Below are positions 34,321 to 43,196 of a stretch of 64,000 bases of DNA, in pieces. The number at the start of each line of letters is the position of its first letter. The first letter of the stretch is position 1. Under the pieces are notes generated by a model. The model was not told where the DNA came from. It searched no databases and saw only the letters and a list, made by a program, of their open reading frames with translations. This DNA comes from an uncultured Lachnospiraceae bacterium (GTDB lineage Bacteria; Bacillota; Clostridia; Lachnospirales; Lachnospiraceae), in contig CAJTNT010000015.1 in NCBI GenBank assembly GCA_910577785.1, positions 1 to 64,000 of the forward strand, read 5' to 3'. Made by a program: the position numbers and the translations under genes.

Positions 34321-35217
34321 ATGGCAAGCGTGGTTGTATATTTCGATGTGATACAGCTATCCAATCAGAATGGAAAAGCCGGGGAGAGGCATTTGGATGT
34401 TATGAGCCGGAATCTGATTTCTCTGGCTTGCAAGATGAAGGATAAGGCAGGAGGGGAGATTGTGGCAGTTCTGATTGGGCAGAGGGAGGACGGGATTTAT
34501 CTGAGGGAGGCGCTGGCGGCGGGGTGCGGCCGGGCGGTATTGGCACAGCCGCTGCAGGCAGGGTGGGATGCGTATTTGGCGGCGGCGCTGGCTGTTTGGG
34601 CAGGCGGGGAGGCGCTTTTGATGGGCGGCCGGGCAATGGACGGGGGGACGTCTTATCTGGACGGTCAGGTGTCAGAGCTGCTCCATATCCCGCATGTCAG
34701 TGGGGTATCAGATATATTAGGCGTCTCTGGCCGGCAATTGACAGTGGCAGGCAGAGGGAATGGCTGGAATCATGGGAATGGTGGGAATGATTTGCAGGCT
34801 GAGATTGCGGTAGAGATGCCGTGCCTGCTTACCGTAGGGGAGAAGGAGCAGGAAGCGCTACCGATTTCTGTGGAGGGAATCCTTCAGGCATTTGAGAAGG
34901 AAATACAGTTTGTGGCGCGGGATGAGGGGGAACAGCTGGCCTGCAGCTTTTTGGGCAGGGAGAGCCTGGACGGCCTGTGCAGCCTGCAGGTTTTGGAAGA
35001 GATTGCCGACGAAACATCCCGTGCCTGTGAAATGATAAATTGTATCCCTATCACAGACGGTACAGAGACTGAGGGGCAAAATACCATAAAATGCATCCTA
35101 TCCGCAAATGGCGCAGAGACAGCAGGGCAAGAATCTGGGGGAAAAACAGGCATAGGGAATGTAACGTATAAAGAGGCGGTAAAGATACTGATGGAAAAAT
35201 GGAAGGAAAGGGGATAA
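34321..35217 (+). CDS. etfB: Electron-transfer flavoprotein beta subunit (divergent)
   Basis: A 298-residue ETF beta subunit. The AMP/FAD-binding core is seen as LIGQREDGIYLREALAAGCGRAVLA, LLMGGRAMDGGTSYLDGQVSELL (read across) and IAVEMPCLLTV. It differs from typical EtfB: a Gly/Asn-rich loop of about twelve residues (GNGWNHGNGGND) is inserted before the conserved PxxLTV strand, and the C-terminal 60 residues have drifted (ITDGTETEGQNTIK). It delivers electrons from or to the dehydrogenase. AGGAGG lies nearby upstream of ATG 34321. Whether it bifurcates cannot be judged from motifs alone. Confidence 0.85.
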   Translation: MASVVVYFDVIQLSNQNGKAGERHLDVMSRNLISLACKMKDKAGGEIVAVLIGQREDGIYLREALAAGCGRAVLAQPLQAGWDAYLAAALAVWAGGEALLMGGRAMDGGTSYLDGQVSELLHIPHVSGVSDILGVSGRQLTVAGRGNGWNHGNGGNDLQAEIAVEMPCLLTVGEKEQEALPISVEGILQAFEKEIQFVARDEGEQLACSFLGRESLDGLCSLQVLEEIADETSRACEMINCIPITDGTETEGQNTIKCILSANGAETAGQESGGKTGIGNVTYKEAVKILMEKWKERG

Positions 35218-35221
35218 GCTT

Positions 35222-36283
35222 ATGAAGAGGATTTATGTGTATTTGGAAATGTTTCAGGGAAAGCTATCTATGTCAGATTTTGGCTGCCTGGAAACAGCAT
35301 CCGAGGCCGCAGAGCCGGGAGACCGGGTTATGGCTTTTGTATATGGCAGCCCGCAAGATGCAGGCCGCTATGCAAAAGAGCTGTTTTCCAAGGGAGTGGA
35401 CACCTTGTTATGGATACGCGGTTCTGATTTTGACAAGTTCCTTTTATCCGGGCAGGCAATCCTTGGCATGGCGCAGTATCTGGAAAGAGATCAGACAGCA
35501 GGAGCCGTCATTTTCCCGGCAACCCCGCTGGGGAACCGACTGGCCGCGCATCTTGGGATGAGGCTTTGCACCGCTTCCGTTTTGGACTGCATCCAGATCG
35601 CCAGGGAGCCGAAGGCAGGAAATTTTCTTTTCGACAGGCCTTCTGAGCAGGGCAGGAAAATCATCCGCTATGGTTTCCCACAAGATAAACTGCCTATTGC
35701 CACACTGAAAAGAAATCCGCACATGGGAGGAAATATCCGTCTGGATAGAAGCGTTCCCATGGAAGGAAGCATCTCCCTGGAAGGAAGTATCCGACGGGAG
35801 GGCAGTGAAAAAAGGCAGCGCCAGATTATTTTCCTCGATCCAGAGGCAGTTTCCCCTAAGGCATGTCTGATTTCCAGAAGAGAGATTGCCGCCCCAAGCT
35901 GCGATATCACTAGCCAGCCTTGCCTGGTCGCAGGAGGCCTGGGAATCCGGAGGCGGGAAGATTTCAGGCTGCTGGAGCAGCTGGCAGAAAAACTGGGCGG
36001 TGCGCTATGCGTAACCCGCCCGATTGTAGAGAAGGGATGGTACCCCCAAGATATCCAGGTAGGCCTAAGCGGCAAGCAGGTAAGCCCCAAGCGATACCTT
36101 GCCATCGGCATATCCGGCGCATTCCAGCATACCGTTGGCATGTCGGAATCAGACTATATCATTGCCATTAACCTGGATCGGAACGCCCCTATTTTTGACG
36201 TGGCAGATTTTGGGATTGTCGGGGATTATAGAGAAATCATTCCGCATTTTTACCATTTACTTGCGCAAGCCTCTGTGCTATAA
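35222..36283 (+). CDS. etfA: Electron-transfer flavoprotein alpha subunit
   Basis: A 353-residue ETF alpha subunit. The FAD-binding C-terminal half is well preserved: LVAGGLGIRRREDFRLLEQLAEKLGG, TRPIVEKGW, VSPKRYLAIGISGAFQHTVGM and NLDRNAPIFDVADFGIVGDY. The N-terminal domain is shorter and diverged. Between them, around residues 165-195, sits an inserted Gly/Glu/Ser run with repeated EGSI(S/R) units (DRSVPMEGSISLEGS). It starts 5 bp after etfB and completes the electron path between the dehydrogenase and NADH or ferredoxin. It is the last gene of the cluster. Confidence 0.92.
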   Translation: MKRIYVYLEMFQGKLSMSDFGCLETASEAAEPGDRVMAFVYGSPQDAGRYAKELFSKGVDTLLWIRGSDFDKFLLSGQAILGMAQYLERDQTAGAVIFPATPLGNRLAAHLGMRLCTASVLDCIQIAREPKAGNFLFDRPSEQGRKIIRYGFPQDKLPIATLKRNPHMGGNIRLDRSVPMEGSISLEGSIRREGSEKRQRQIIFLDPEAVSPKACLISRREIAAPSCDITSQPCLVAGGLGIRRREDFRLLEQLAEKLGGALCVTRPIVEKGWYPQDIQVGLSGKQVSPKRYLAIGISGAFQHTVGMSESDYIIAINLDRNAPIFDVADFGIVGDYREIIPHFYHLLAQASVL

Positions 36284-36349
36284 TGCAGGGCAGAGAATTT
36301 TAGAACAGAATCAACGGATGCATATGTCTGCATAAGGAGGATGACAGCT

Positions 36350-37279
36350 ATGGAAAACCTACAGAAATCCCATTTCACCTTTCTTTCTTCCCAGGACGGC
36401 TTGTCCCTGGATGCCCTTCTGCTCACTCCGCCACATCCCAAAGCCGTCCTGCAGATTGCCCATGGGATGTGTGAGCACAAGGAGCGTTACGTCCCTTTTA
36501 TGGAATACATGTCCCGTTCAGGCTTCGCCTGCGTCATCCATGACCACAGGGGGCATGGCAAGAGCATCCGCAGGCCGGAGGATTTAGGCTATTTCTACGA
36601 AAACGGCGGCGCTGCCCTTGTAGAAGATCTATACCAGCTCACCAAGGAAACCAAACAAAAATTCCACAACCTCCCCTATTTCCTGTTTGGCCACAGCATG
36701 GGCTCCCTGGCCGTGCGCTGCTACGCTAAGAAATATGACAAGGCCATCAACGGATTAGTCATATGCGGCTGCCCCAGCAACAACCCCATGGCCGGCATGG
36801 GCCTGATGCTTGACAAGATCCTGCAGAAACTCAAAGGCCCGCATGCCAGAAGCCGCATTGTAGACACCCTGTTCTCCCAAAGCTTTGAAAAGCCTTTCCG
36901 CCAGGAGCGCCGCCAGCATGCCTGGGTCTGCAGCGACAGCAAGGTAGTGGAGGCCTATAACCGCGACCCCTTATGCAGCTTCACTTTCACCCTAAATGGC
37001 TATGAATCCCTTCTGTGGCTGGTACGGAACACGTATTCCACGCAAGGCTGGGCAGTAGAAAACCCGTCCCTGCCAATCTTATTTCTCTCAGGAGAAAACG
37101 ACCCCTGCATGCTCAGCAAAGAGAAATTCCAGGAGGCCGTATCCCTGATGCAAAAACTTGGCTACTGCAATGTCAGCCATCGCCTGTATCCAGGCATGCG
37201 CCACGAAATCCTCAATGAGTCTGGTAAGGAAAAGGTGTATGCGGATGTGGAAGCTTTTTACAAGATGTGTTTAGCCTAG
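36350..37279 (+). CDS. Alpha/beta hydrolase (monoacylglycerol-lipase-like)
   Basis: A 309-residue serine hydrolase. The nucleophile elbow FGHSMGS is clear, with HDHRGHGKS upstream and the aspartate/histidine acids in SGENDPCM and YPGMRHEI. This is the lysophospholipase/monoacylglycerol-lipase subgroup. No signal peptide is visible, so it is cytosolic. ATG 36350 has AAGGAGG 9 nt before it; ATG 36341 would lie too close to it. Substrate is not evident. It is not clearly linked to the ETF cluster, only adjacent. Confidence 0.9.
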   Translation: MENLQKSHFTFLSSQDGLSLDALLLTPPHPKAVLQIAHGMCEHKERYVPFMEYMSRSGFACVIHDHRGHGKSIRRPEDLGYFYENGGAALVEDLYQLTKETKQKFHNLPYFLFGHSMGSLAVRCYAKKYDKAINGLVICGCPSNNPMAGMGLMLDKILQKLKGPHARSRIVDTLFSQSFEKPFRQERRQHAWVCSDSKVVEAYNRDPLCSFTFTLNGYESLLWLVRNTYSTQGWAVENPSLPILFLSGENDPCMLSKEKFQEAVSLMQKLGYCNVSHRLYPGMRHEILNESGKEKVYADVEAFYKMCLA

Positions 37280-37331
37280 GATATCGCATTTCTCCCGCCT
37301 TTTCCCCAGAAAAATGTCACACAAAAAATAT

Positions 37332-37360
37332 TTGACTATTCTTTCCATTTGTTTTATAAT
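37332..37360 (+). promoter_or_regulatory. Sigma-A type promoter of the yicC-gmk operon
   Basis: TTGACT (37332-37337), 17 bp, TATAAT (37355-37360). The leader of about 120 nt contains a direct repeat of GCATGTTTGAA and a small GGCTCTAGAGCC palindrome. Confidence 0.8.
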
Positions 37361-37488
37361 AAAATCATCTATGCACTAGAGCATGTTTGAAGCATGTTTG
37401 AACAACTTTCTAGGACACGAAGCCATATAGGCGTGTCGCAGGTACGGTTTTGTAATGAAGGCTCTAGAGCCAAGAACGGGAGGCATAT

Positions 37489-38367
37489 ATGATTAAGAGC
37501 ATGACCGGCTTTGGCCGCTGTGAGATTTCGGATGAGTCCCATCGCGTGGCAGTAGAGATGAAGTCGGTAAACCATCGGTATCTGGATCTTACGATTAAGA
37601 TGCCCAAGAAGCTGAACACCTTCGAAAGCAAGATCCGCAGCCTTTTGAAGCATGAGATTCAGCGTGGGAAGCTAGATGTATATATCGCATATGAGGATAT
37701 GCGGGAAGGCCAGTCGGCGTTGAAGTACAATGAGGGGATGGCGGCAGAATATGCCAGGTATATCCGGCAGATGTCGGATACGCTCTCGCTGCCCTTCGGA
37801 CTGGATGCGGCAGGGCTCTCTAGGTATCCGGAAGTATTTTCCATGGAGGCCCAGGCCATCGACGAAGAGGAAGTGTGGGGTTACCTGGAACAAGCTGTAC
37901 GGGGAGCCATGGAGCAGTTTTTGGAAGCTAGGGTTCGGGAAGGCCAGCAGCTTTTGGAGGATCTGCTGGGCAAGCTGGAACGGATGCTTGCGGACGTGGG
38001 GCAGATTGAGCAGCGCTCCCCGCAGATTATAGAGGAATACCGCAGCAGGCTGACGGAGAAGGTCAGGGAACTGCTGGAAGAGAACAAGATAGATGAGGGC
38101 AGGATTTTGGCGGAGGTTGTGGTCTTTGCCGATAAAATCTGTACGGACGAGGAAACTGTACGCTTAAAGAGCCATATCCAGAGTACCCAGGATACTTTGC
38201 GGCAGGGCGGCAGTGTGGGCAGGAGGCTGGACTTTATTGCCCAGGAGATGAACCGCGAGGCCAATACCATCCTCTCGAAGGCCAATGACCTTACGGTTTC
38301 TGAGATTGCCATTAACCTGAAGACAGAGATTGAGAAAGTACGCGAGCAAATCCAAAATATAGAGTAG
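37489..38367 (+). CDS. yicC: YicC-family endoribonuclease/stress protein
   Basis: A 292-residue cytosolic protein. The family N terminus MIKSMTGFGR and SVNHRYLDLTIKMPK are intact, the middle is coiled-coil-like, and the C terminus carries GGSVGRRLDFIAQEMNREANTILSKAND, the most conserved YicC block. YicC was reported as an RNA-processing enzyme in E. coli. GGGAGG precedes ATG 37489. It opens the gmk-rpoZ group, the order found across clostridia, but the usual remA/DUF370 gene between yicC and gmk is missing. Confidence 0.95.
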   Translation: MIKSMTGFGRCEISDESHRVAVEMKSVNHRYLDLTIKMPKKLNTFESKIRSLLKHEIQRGKLDVYIAYEDMREGQSALKYNEGMAAEYARYIRQMSDTLSLPFGLDAAGLSRYPEVFSMEAQAIDEEEVWGYLEQAVRGAMEQFLEARVREGQQLLEDLLGKLERMLADVGQIEQRSPQIIEEYRSRLTEKVRELLEENKIDEGRILAEVVVFADKICTDEETVRLKSHIQSTQDTLRQGGSVGRRLDFIAQEMNREANTILSKANDLTVSEIAINLKTEIEKVREQIQNIE

Positions 38368-38483
38368 ACCGTTATGGATGGGCTGGGAAGCCGCGGCACA
38401 GTTACTGGCTGAGCCAAAAAGGCACAGAACAATTGCAGTCATTTGGGAAGATACAGGGGATAAACAGGCAAAGGAGGGAAGCT

Positions 38484-39122
38484 ATGGACAATAAAAAGGG
38501 TATTTTAATCGTGGTTTCCGGATTTTCCGGCTCTGGCAAGGGGACGATTATGAGCCGTCTTATGGAAGAGCATCCGGACATTTATGCATTGAGCATTTCC
38601 GCAACTACGCGTGCGCCCAGGCCGGGGGAAGCGCATGGGAGGGAATATTTCTTCGTATCCACGGAGGAATTTGAGTCGATGATTGCCCGGCAGGAATTGA
38701 TTGAATATGCAAGGTATGTCAATAATTATTATGGGACTCCCAGGGAATATGTGTCCCGGCAGCTTGCCCTTGGCAAGGATGTAATCCTGGAGATTGAGAT
38801 CCAGGGCGCATTGAAGGTCAAGGAGGCATTTCCGGACACCCTCCTTTTGTTTGTGACGCCTCCCAGTGCAGAAGAGCTGAAAAGCCGCCTGCTGGGCAGG
38901 GGGACGGAGGAGGAGGCCGTGGTGGCTTCCCGCTTAAGCCGTGCATGGCAGGAGGCGCAGGGCGTAGAGGCTTATGACTATCTGGTGGTTAACGACCAGC
39001 TGGAGGAATGCGTCCAGAAAGTGCATGCGATTATACAGAATGAACACGCCCGTATGGCGAGGAACCAATCATTTATGGCAACAATAACAGCAGGGCTTCG
39101 GGCTTTTGCGAAAGGAGAATGA
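38484..39122 (+). CDS. gmk: Guanylate kinase
   Basis: A 212-residue cytosolic kinase that phosphorylates GMP and dGMP to the diphosphates with ATP. The P-loop is SGFSGSGKGT, the GMP-binding block is SISATTRAPRPGE and GREYFFVS, and the lid helices follow (LLGRGTEEEAVVASRL). ATG 38484 follows AAAGGAGGG. It overlaps nothing and is 4 bp before rpoZ, so the pair is cotranscribed. It has a normal length. Confidence 0.96.
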   Translation: MDNKKGILIVVSGFSGSGKGTIMSRLMEEHPDIYALSISATTRAPRPGEAHGREYFFVSTEEFESMIARQELIEYARYVNNYYGTPREYVSRQLALGKDVILEIEIQGALKVKEAFPDTLLLFVTPPSAEELKSRLLGRGTEEEAVVASRLSRAWQEAQGVEAYDYLVVNDQLEECVQKVHAIIQNEHARMARNQSFMATITAGLRAFAKGE

Positions 39123-39126
39123 TATT

Positions 39127-39375
39127 ATGATGCTGCATCCATCTTACACAGACTTAATCAAGGTAGTAAACAGCGGGGTTGAGACAGGGGAAGAGCCAGT
39201 GGTGAACAGCCGCTACTCCATTGTCCTGGCAACGGCCAAGCGGGCAAGGCAGATTATCAGCGGGGAAGACCCTCTGATTGATAACGCTTCCCATAAGAAG
39301 CCTTTTTCGATTGCAGTGGAAGAGCTGTATGGGGGCAAGGTGAAGATCATCGGGGAAGAGGATACAGAAGAATAA
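39127..39375 (+). CDS. rpoZ: RNA polymerase omega subunit
   Basis: An 82-residue small subunit that helps assemble RNA polymerase around beta-prime. The conserved pattern SRYSIVLATAKRARQI is present, followed by KPFSIAVEELYGGKVKI. Two ATG codons are adjacent at 39127 and 39130; GAAAGGAG lies 7-10 nt upstream. It is found immediately after gmk as in most Firmicutes. Confidence 0.95.
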   Translation: MMLHPSYTDLIKVVNSGVETGEEPVVNSRYSIVLATAKRARQIISGEDPLIDNASHKKPFSIAVEELYGGKVKIIGEEDTEE

Positions 39376-39468
39376 GGATTTTTCCTTACCACATGATTCC
39401 GGCGCTGTTTGGGGATTATGTGGTAATCTTTGTTTGTATCGGCAAGGAACTGCAGAATGGAGGATGGC

Positions 39469-40794
39469 ATGAGGATTTTATTCGTTTCCCTGGGCTGTGA
39501 CAAGAACCTGGTAGATACGGAATATATGATTGGAGCATTGGGCAGGGCGGGGCATACCTTTACCAATGAAGAGGCTGAGGCCGAGGCGATTATTATCAAT
39601 AGCTGCTGCTTCATCAACGACGCCAAGGAAGAGAGCATCCAGGCAATCCTGGATATGGCGGAATACAAGGAGGCGGGCAGCTGCCGGGCATTGATTGTGG
39701 CAGGCTGCCTGGCGCAGCGTTACCGGGAGGAGATTATCCGCGAAATTCCCCAGGTGGACGCCGTATTGGGCACCAATTCCTATGGGGAGATCGTACAGGC
39801 GCTGGAGGAAGCGGCTAAGGGGAACTGCTATCAATCCTATGGCGCCCTCGAAGGGCTGCCGCACCTGGAGGCCAGGCGTTCCCTGACGACAGGGGGGCAT
39901 TATGCGCATCTGAAGATTGCCGAAGGCTGCAATAAGAACTGTACTTACTGCATCATCCCCAAGATCCGCGGGCGTTACCGCAGCGTGCCGATAGAAGAAC
40001 TCTTAGAGCAGGCCAGGGAGCTGGCCGCGCAAGGAGTGCGGGAGCTGATTCTGGTGGCGCAGGAGACAACGCTGTACGGAGTCGATCTCTATGGGGAAAA
40101 ATCCCTCCACCGGCTGCTGGATGCGCTGGACCAGATTCCGGGGCTGTATTGGATCCGTGTCATGTACTGTTACCCAGAGGAAATCTATGAAGGGCTGATT
40201 GCCTCCATCAAGCGCAGCAAGAAGGTCTGCCATTACCTGGATATGCCCATCCAGCATGTCAATGACGGGATCTTAAGGCGCATGGGAAGGCGCACCAGCC
40301 AGGCACAGCTGCGGGAGCGGATTTCCCATCTGAAGGAGGAAATCCCGGATATTGTGCTACGTACGACCATTATCAGCGGCTTCCCAGGCGAGACGCAGGA
40401 AATGCATGAAGAGTTGATGTATTTCCTGAATGAGATGGAATTTGGCCGCCTGGGGGTTTTCCCCTATTCTCCGGAAGAAGGCACCCCTGCGGCGGAATTT
40501 CCGGATCAGGTGGAGGAAGGGCAGAAATCCGCGTGGCGGGATGAGATCATGGAGCTGCAGGAGGAGATTATATTTGACCAGAACGAGGAAATGATTGGCA
40601 GAAAGCTGTGGGTCATGGTGGAAGGAAAGGTGGACGGGGAGGACGCCTATGTGGGCAGGACATACCGTGACGCTCCGGAGATTGACGGGTATATTTTTGT
40701 GAACACGGAGGAGGCTTTGATGACCGGGGACTTTATCCGCGTGCGGGTGACAGGAGCCTATGAATACGACTTGATAGGAGAGGTGATAGGATGA
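39469..40794 (+). CDS. rimO: Ribosomal protein S12 methylthiotransferase
   Basis: A 441-residue radical SAM enzyme that adds a methylthio group to an aspartate of ribosomal protein S12. The N-terminal UPF0004 cluster domain has cysteines at SLGCDKN, SCCFIND and GCLAQRY. The radical SAM motif is CNKNCTYCIIP. A C-terminal TRAM domain ends the protein (LWVMVEGKVDGEDAYVGRTY). ATG 39469 is chosen because GGAGG lies 5 bases before and the conserved MRILFVSLGC starts there. Its stop overlaps the pgsA start (ATGA). Confidence 0.96.
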   Translation: MRILFVSLGCDKNLVDTEYMIGALGRAGHTFTNEEAEAEAIIINSCCFINDAKEESIQAILDMAEYKEAGSCRALIVAGCLAQRYREEIIREIPQVDAVLGTNSYGEIVQALEEAAKGNCYQSYGALEGLPHLEARRSLTTGGHYAHLKIAEGCNKNCTYCIIPKIRGRYRSVPIEELLEQARELAAQGVRELILVAQETTLYGVDLYGEKSLHRLLDALDQIPGLYWIRVMYCYPEEIYEGLIASIKRSKKVCHYLDMPIQHVNDGILRRMGRRTSQAQLRERISHLKEEIPDIVLRTTIISGFPGETQEMHEELMYFLNEMEFGRLGVFPYSPEEGTPAAEFPDQVEEGQKSAWRDEIMELQEEIIFDQNEEMIGRKLWVMVEGKVDGEDAYVGRTYRDAPEIDGYIFVNTEEALMTGDFIRVRVTGAYEYDLIGEVIG

Positions 40795-41333
40795 ATTTGC
40801 CAAATAAGCTGACGGTATTGCGGGTGGTTTTGATTGTGCCTTTTGTGGCGTGCATGCTGATGCCTGGGCTGGGGGACGCCGGGGTATACGCATCCGTAGC
40901 CTTCTTTGTGGTGGCGAGCCTGACAGACCTGCTGGACGGGAAAATTGCAAGAAAATACAATTTAGTGACAAATTTCGGGAAATTTATGGATCCCTTAGCA
41001 GATAAACTTTTGGTAGCGGCAGCCTTAATCTGCCTGACGGCGAATGGGAGGCTGGCAGCATGGATTTCTATCATCATTATCAGCAGGGAGTTTATCATCA
41101 GCGGCTTCCGGCTGGTGGCCTCGGATAACGGGATTGTGATTGCGGCAAGTTATTGGGGGAAGTTCAAGACGACCTTCCAGATGGTGATGATTGTGATGCT
41201 GATTCTGGATTTTGATGGCAGCCTTTATCAGGCCTGCACGGAGGCCGTGACGTATGTGGCGCTGGCGCTGACTGTGATTTCGCTGGTGGACTATATCTGG
41301 AAGAATAAGGGGGTCTTAAAAGAGCAGAGGTAA
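40791..41333 (+). CDS. pgsA: CDP-diacylglycerol-glycerol-3-phosphate 3-phosphatidyltransferase
   Basis: A 180-residue integral membrane enzyme that makes phosphatidylglycerol phosphate, the first step to phosphatidylglycerol and cardiolipin. It has the CDP-alcohol phosphotransferase signature DLLDGKIARKYNLVTNFGKFMDPLADK (read as D..DG..AR......G...D...D) and four to six hydrophobic helices. Starts in the ATGA overlap with rimO, indicating coupling. The order rimO-pgsA-cinA is standard for this class. Confidence 0.95.
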   Translation: MNLPNKLTVLRVVLIVPFVACMLMPGLGDAGVYASVAFFVVASLTDLLDGKIARKYNLVTNFGKFMDPLADKLLVAAALICLTANGRLAAWISIIIISREFIISGFRLVASDNGIVIAASYWGKFKTTFQMVMIVMLILDFDGSLYQACTEAVTYVALALTVISLVDYIWKNKGVLKEQR

Positions 41334-41375
41334 GGAATCGTTATCTTAAAGGAAAGGTAGGAGTGTGCAGGAATT

Positions 41376-42617
41376 ATGACAGTAGAATTGATTTGTGTAG
41401 GGACGGAGCTTTTGCTGGGGAATATCGTCAATACGAACGCAGCCTTTCTGTCGGAGCAATGCGCCATGCTGGGGCTTTCCATGTACTACCAGAGCGTGGT
41501 GGGGGATAACCGGGAGCGGCTCCGGGAAGTGCTTGAGGCGGCGAAAGGCCGTTCGGATGTAATTATCCTTTCCGGGGGGCTTGGCCCTACCCAGGACGAC
41601 CTGACAAAAGAGACGGCGGCAGAGGTGACGGGCAGGAAGCTGGTAGAGGATGGACAGGCCAGGAGAGAGATTGAGGAATTTATGGCCAAAAGAGGACGCG
41701 CCATCACAGAGAATAACTGGAAGCAGGCTCTGGTTCCAGAAGGGTGTAAGGTCTTATACAATCCCAACGGGACGGCGCCTGGGATCATCATCGAAGATGA
41801 GGATACCTGTATTATCCTGCTGCCAGGGCCGCCGGATGAGCTGGTTCCTATGTTTGAGGAGCAGGTTTACCCTTACCTCCACAGCCTGCAGCCGGAAATT
41901 ATCTGCTCGAAGATGGTGAAGCTGTGCGGAATAGGCGAAAGCGCAGCAGAGACGAAGATCCTTGATCTGATTGAGAGGCAGCAGAACCCAACGGTTGCGC
42001 CTTATGCCAAGATAGGGGAAGTGCATCTGCGCATTACGGCAAAGGCAGAGAGCGAAGCGGCGGCATATGGCCTGATTGGGCCGATGGAAGAAGAGCTGAA
42101 GCGGCGCTTTGGCAGCCTGATCTATACGGATGATCCGCAGGTTACCCTGGAAATGGCAATTGCCGGCCTGCTGAAGGAACATCGCCTTACGGTGACTACG
42201 GCGGAGTCCTGCACAGGAGGGCTGCTGGCAGGCAGGCTGATTAATGTGCCAGGGATTTCGGCGTATTTTAAGGAAGGGTACATCACCTATTCCAATGAGG
42301 CCAAGGAGAAAATCCTCGGTGTTGCCCCTAAGACTTTGGAAGCTTATGGCGCGGTCAGCGCCGAGACAGCGGAAGAAATGGCCCAGGGCGCGGCCCAGGC
42401 AGCCGGGGCAGACCTTGGCGTGGCCGTGACGGGCATTGCAGGGCCTGACGGGGGGACAGAGGAAAAGCCGATAGGGCTGGTCTATATCAGCTGTTACTGC
42501 AGGGGGAGATGCCATACCCAGAGGAACCAGTATACGGGCAGCCGCGGCAAAATCCGCGCATATTCTGTGGCAACTGCGCTGACCCTTTTGCGCCAGACAA
42601 TCATAGATATGAAATGA
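41376..42617 (+). CDS. cinA: CinA-family competence/damage protein
   Basis: A 413-residue protein with two domains. Residues 1-170 are a MoaB/MogA-like domain (ICVGTELLLGNIVNTNAAFLS and ILSGGLGPTQDDLTKE); the C-terminal domain is the nicotinamide-nucleotide amidase-like CinA fold (TTAESCTGGLLAGRL and VAVTGIAGPDGGTEEKPIGLVY). The two together are the full-length COG1058/COG1546 form. Enzymes of this family have ADP-ribose pyrophosphatase and NMN deamidase activity. It starts 42 bp after pgsA with GTAGGAG upstream. recA does not follow here, in contrast to many Firmicutes. Confidence 0.94.
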   Translation: MTVELICVGTELLLGNIVNTNAAFLSEQCAMLGLSMYYQSVVGDNRERLREVLEAAKGRSDVIILSGGLGPTQDDLTKETAAEVTGRKLVEDGQARREIEEFMAKRGRAITENNWKQALVPEGCKVLYNPNGTAPGIIIEDEDTCIILLPGPPDELVPMFEEQVYPYLHSLQPEIICSKMVKLCGIGESAAETKILDLIERQQNPTVAPYAKIGEVHLRITAKAESEAAAYGLIGPMEEELKRRFGSLIYTDDPQVTLEMAIAGLLKEHRLTVTTAESCTGGLLAGRLINVPGISAYFKEGYITYSNEAKEKILGVAPKTLEAYGAVSAETAEEMAQGAAQAAGADLGVAVTGIAGPDGGTEEKPIGLVYISCYCRGRCHTQRNQYTGSRGKIRAYSVATALTLLRQTIIDMK

Positions 42618-42626
42618 GGTACGGAT

Positions 42627-43196
42627 ATGAGAATTATAGCAGGCAAGGCGCGCCGCCTACCCCTTAAGACTGTCCCCGGCCTGGATACCCGGCCTACGTC
42701 AGACCGCATTAAGGAGACTTTGTTCAATATTTTAAATCCCTGGCTCCCAGGCTGCCGTTTCCTGGATCTCTTTGCTGGAAGCGGACAGATCGGCTTAGAG
42801 GCAGTCAGCCGTGGAGCCAAGAAGGCCGTGTTTGTGGAGAATCACAAAAAGGCAGCGGCCTGCATCCAGGGGAATATCGCCTTCACAAAGCTGGCGGAAA
42901 GCTGCACCCTCCTGCAGAGGGATGCGGTTTCTGCCATCCGCTGGATGGAAGGCAGGGAGGTTTTTGACGTGGTATTTTTGGATCCTCCCTATGGGAAGGG
43001 GCTGGAGGAAGCTGCTCTGCAGGCGCTGGCAGATTCCTCCCTGATTACAGAGGAATCGCTGGTGATCTTGGAGGCGCGCTTGGATTTTGAACTGGGGCAT
43101 CCAGGGGATTGGGGATATGCCGTCACGCGGGTGAAGGCTTACAAGACCAACCAGCATATATTTTTACAGCTGAAAAAGAACGGTGGGAGTGAGTGA
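42627..43196 (+). CDS. rsmD: 16S rRNA (guanine966-N2)-methyltransferase
   Basis: A 189-residue SAM-dependent methylase. The start MRIIAGKARRLPLKT and RPTSDRIKETLFNIL are typical RsmD; the SAM loop is FLDLFAGSGQIGLEA and the catalytic motif is FLDPPYG, the DPPY sequence of N2/N6 methylases. It overlaps the coaD start by a TGATG junction. RsmD-CoaD adjacency is very widely conserved. Confidence 0.95.
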   Translation: MRIIAGKARRLPLKTVPGLDTRPTSDRIKETLFNILNPWLPGCRFLDLFAGSGQIGLEAVSRGAKKAVFVENHKKAAACIQGNIAFTKLAESCTLLQRDAVSAIRWMEGREVFDVVFLDPPYGKGLEEAALQALADSSLITEESLVILEARLDFELGHPGDWGYAVTRVKAYKTNQHIFLQLKKNGGSE

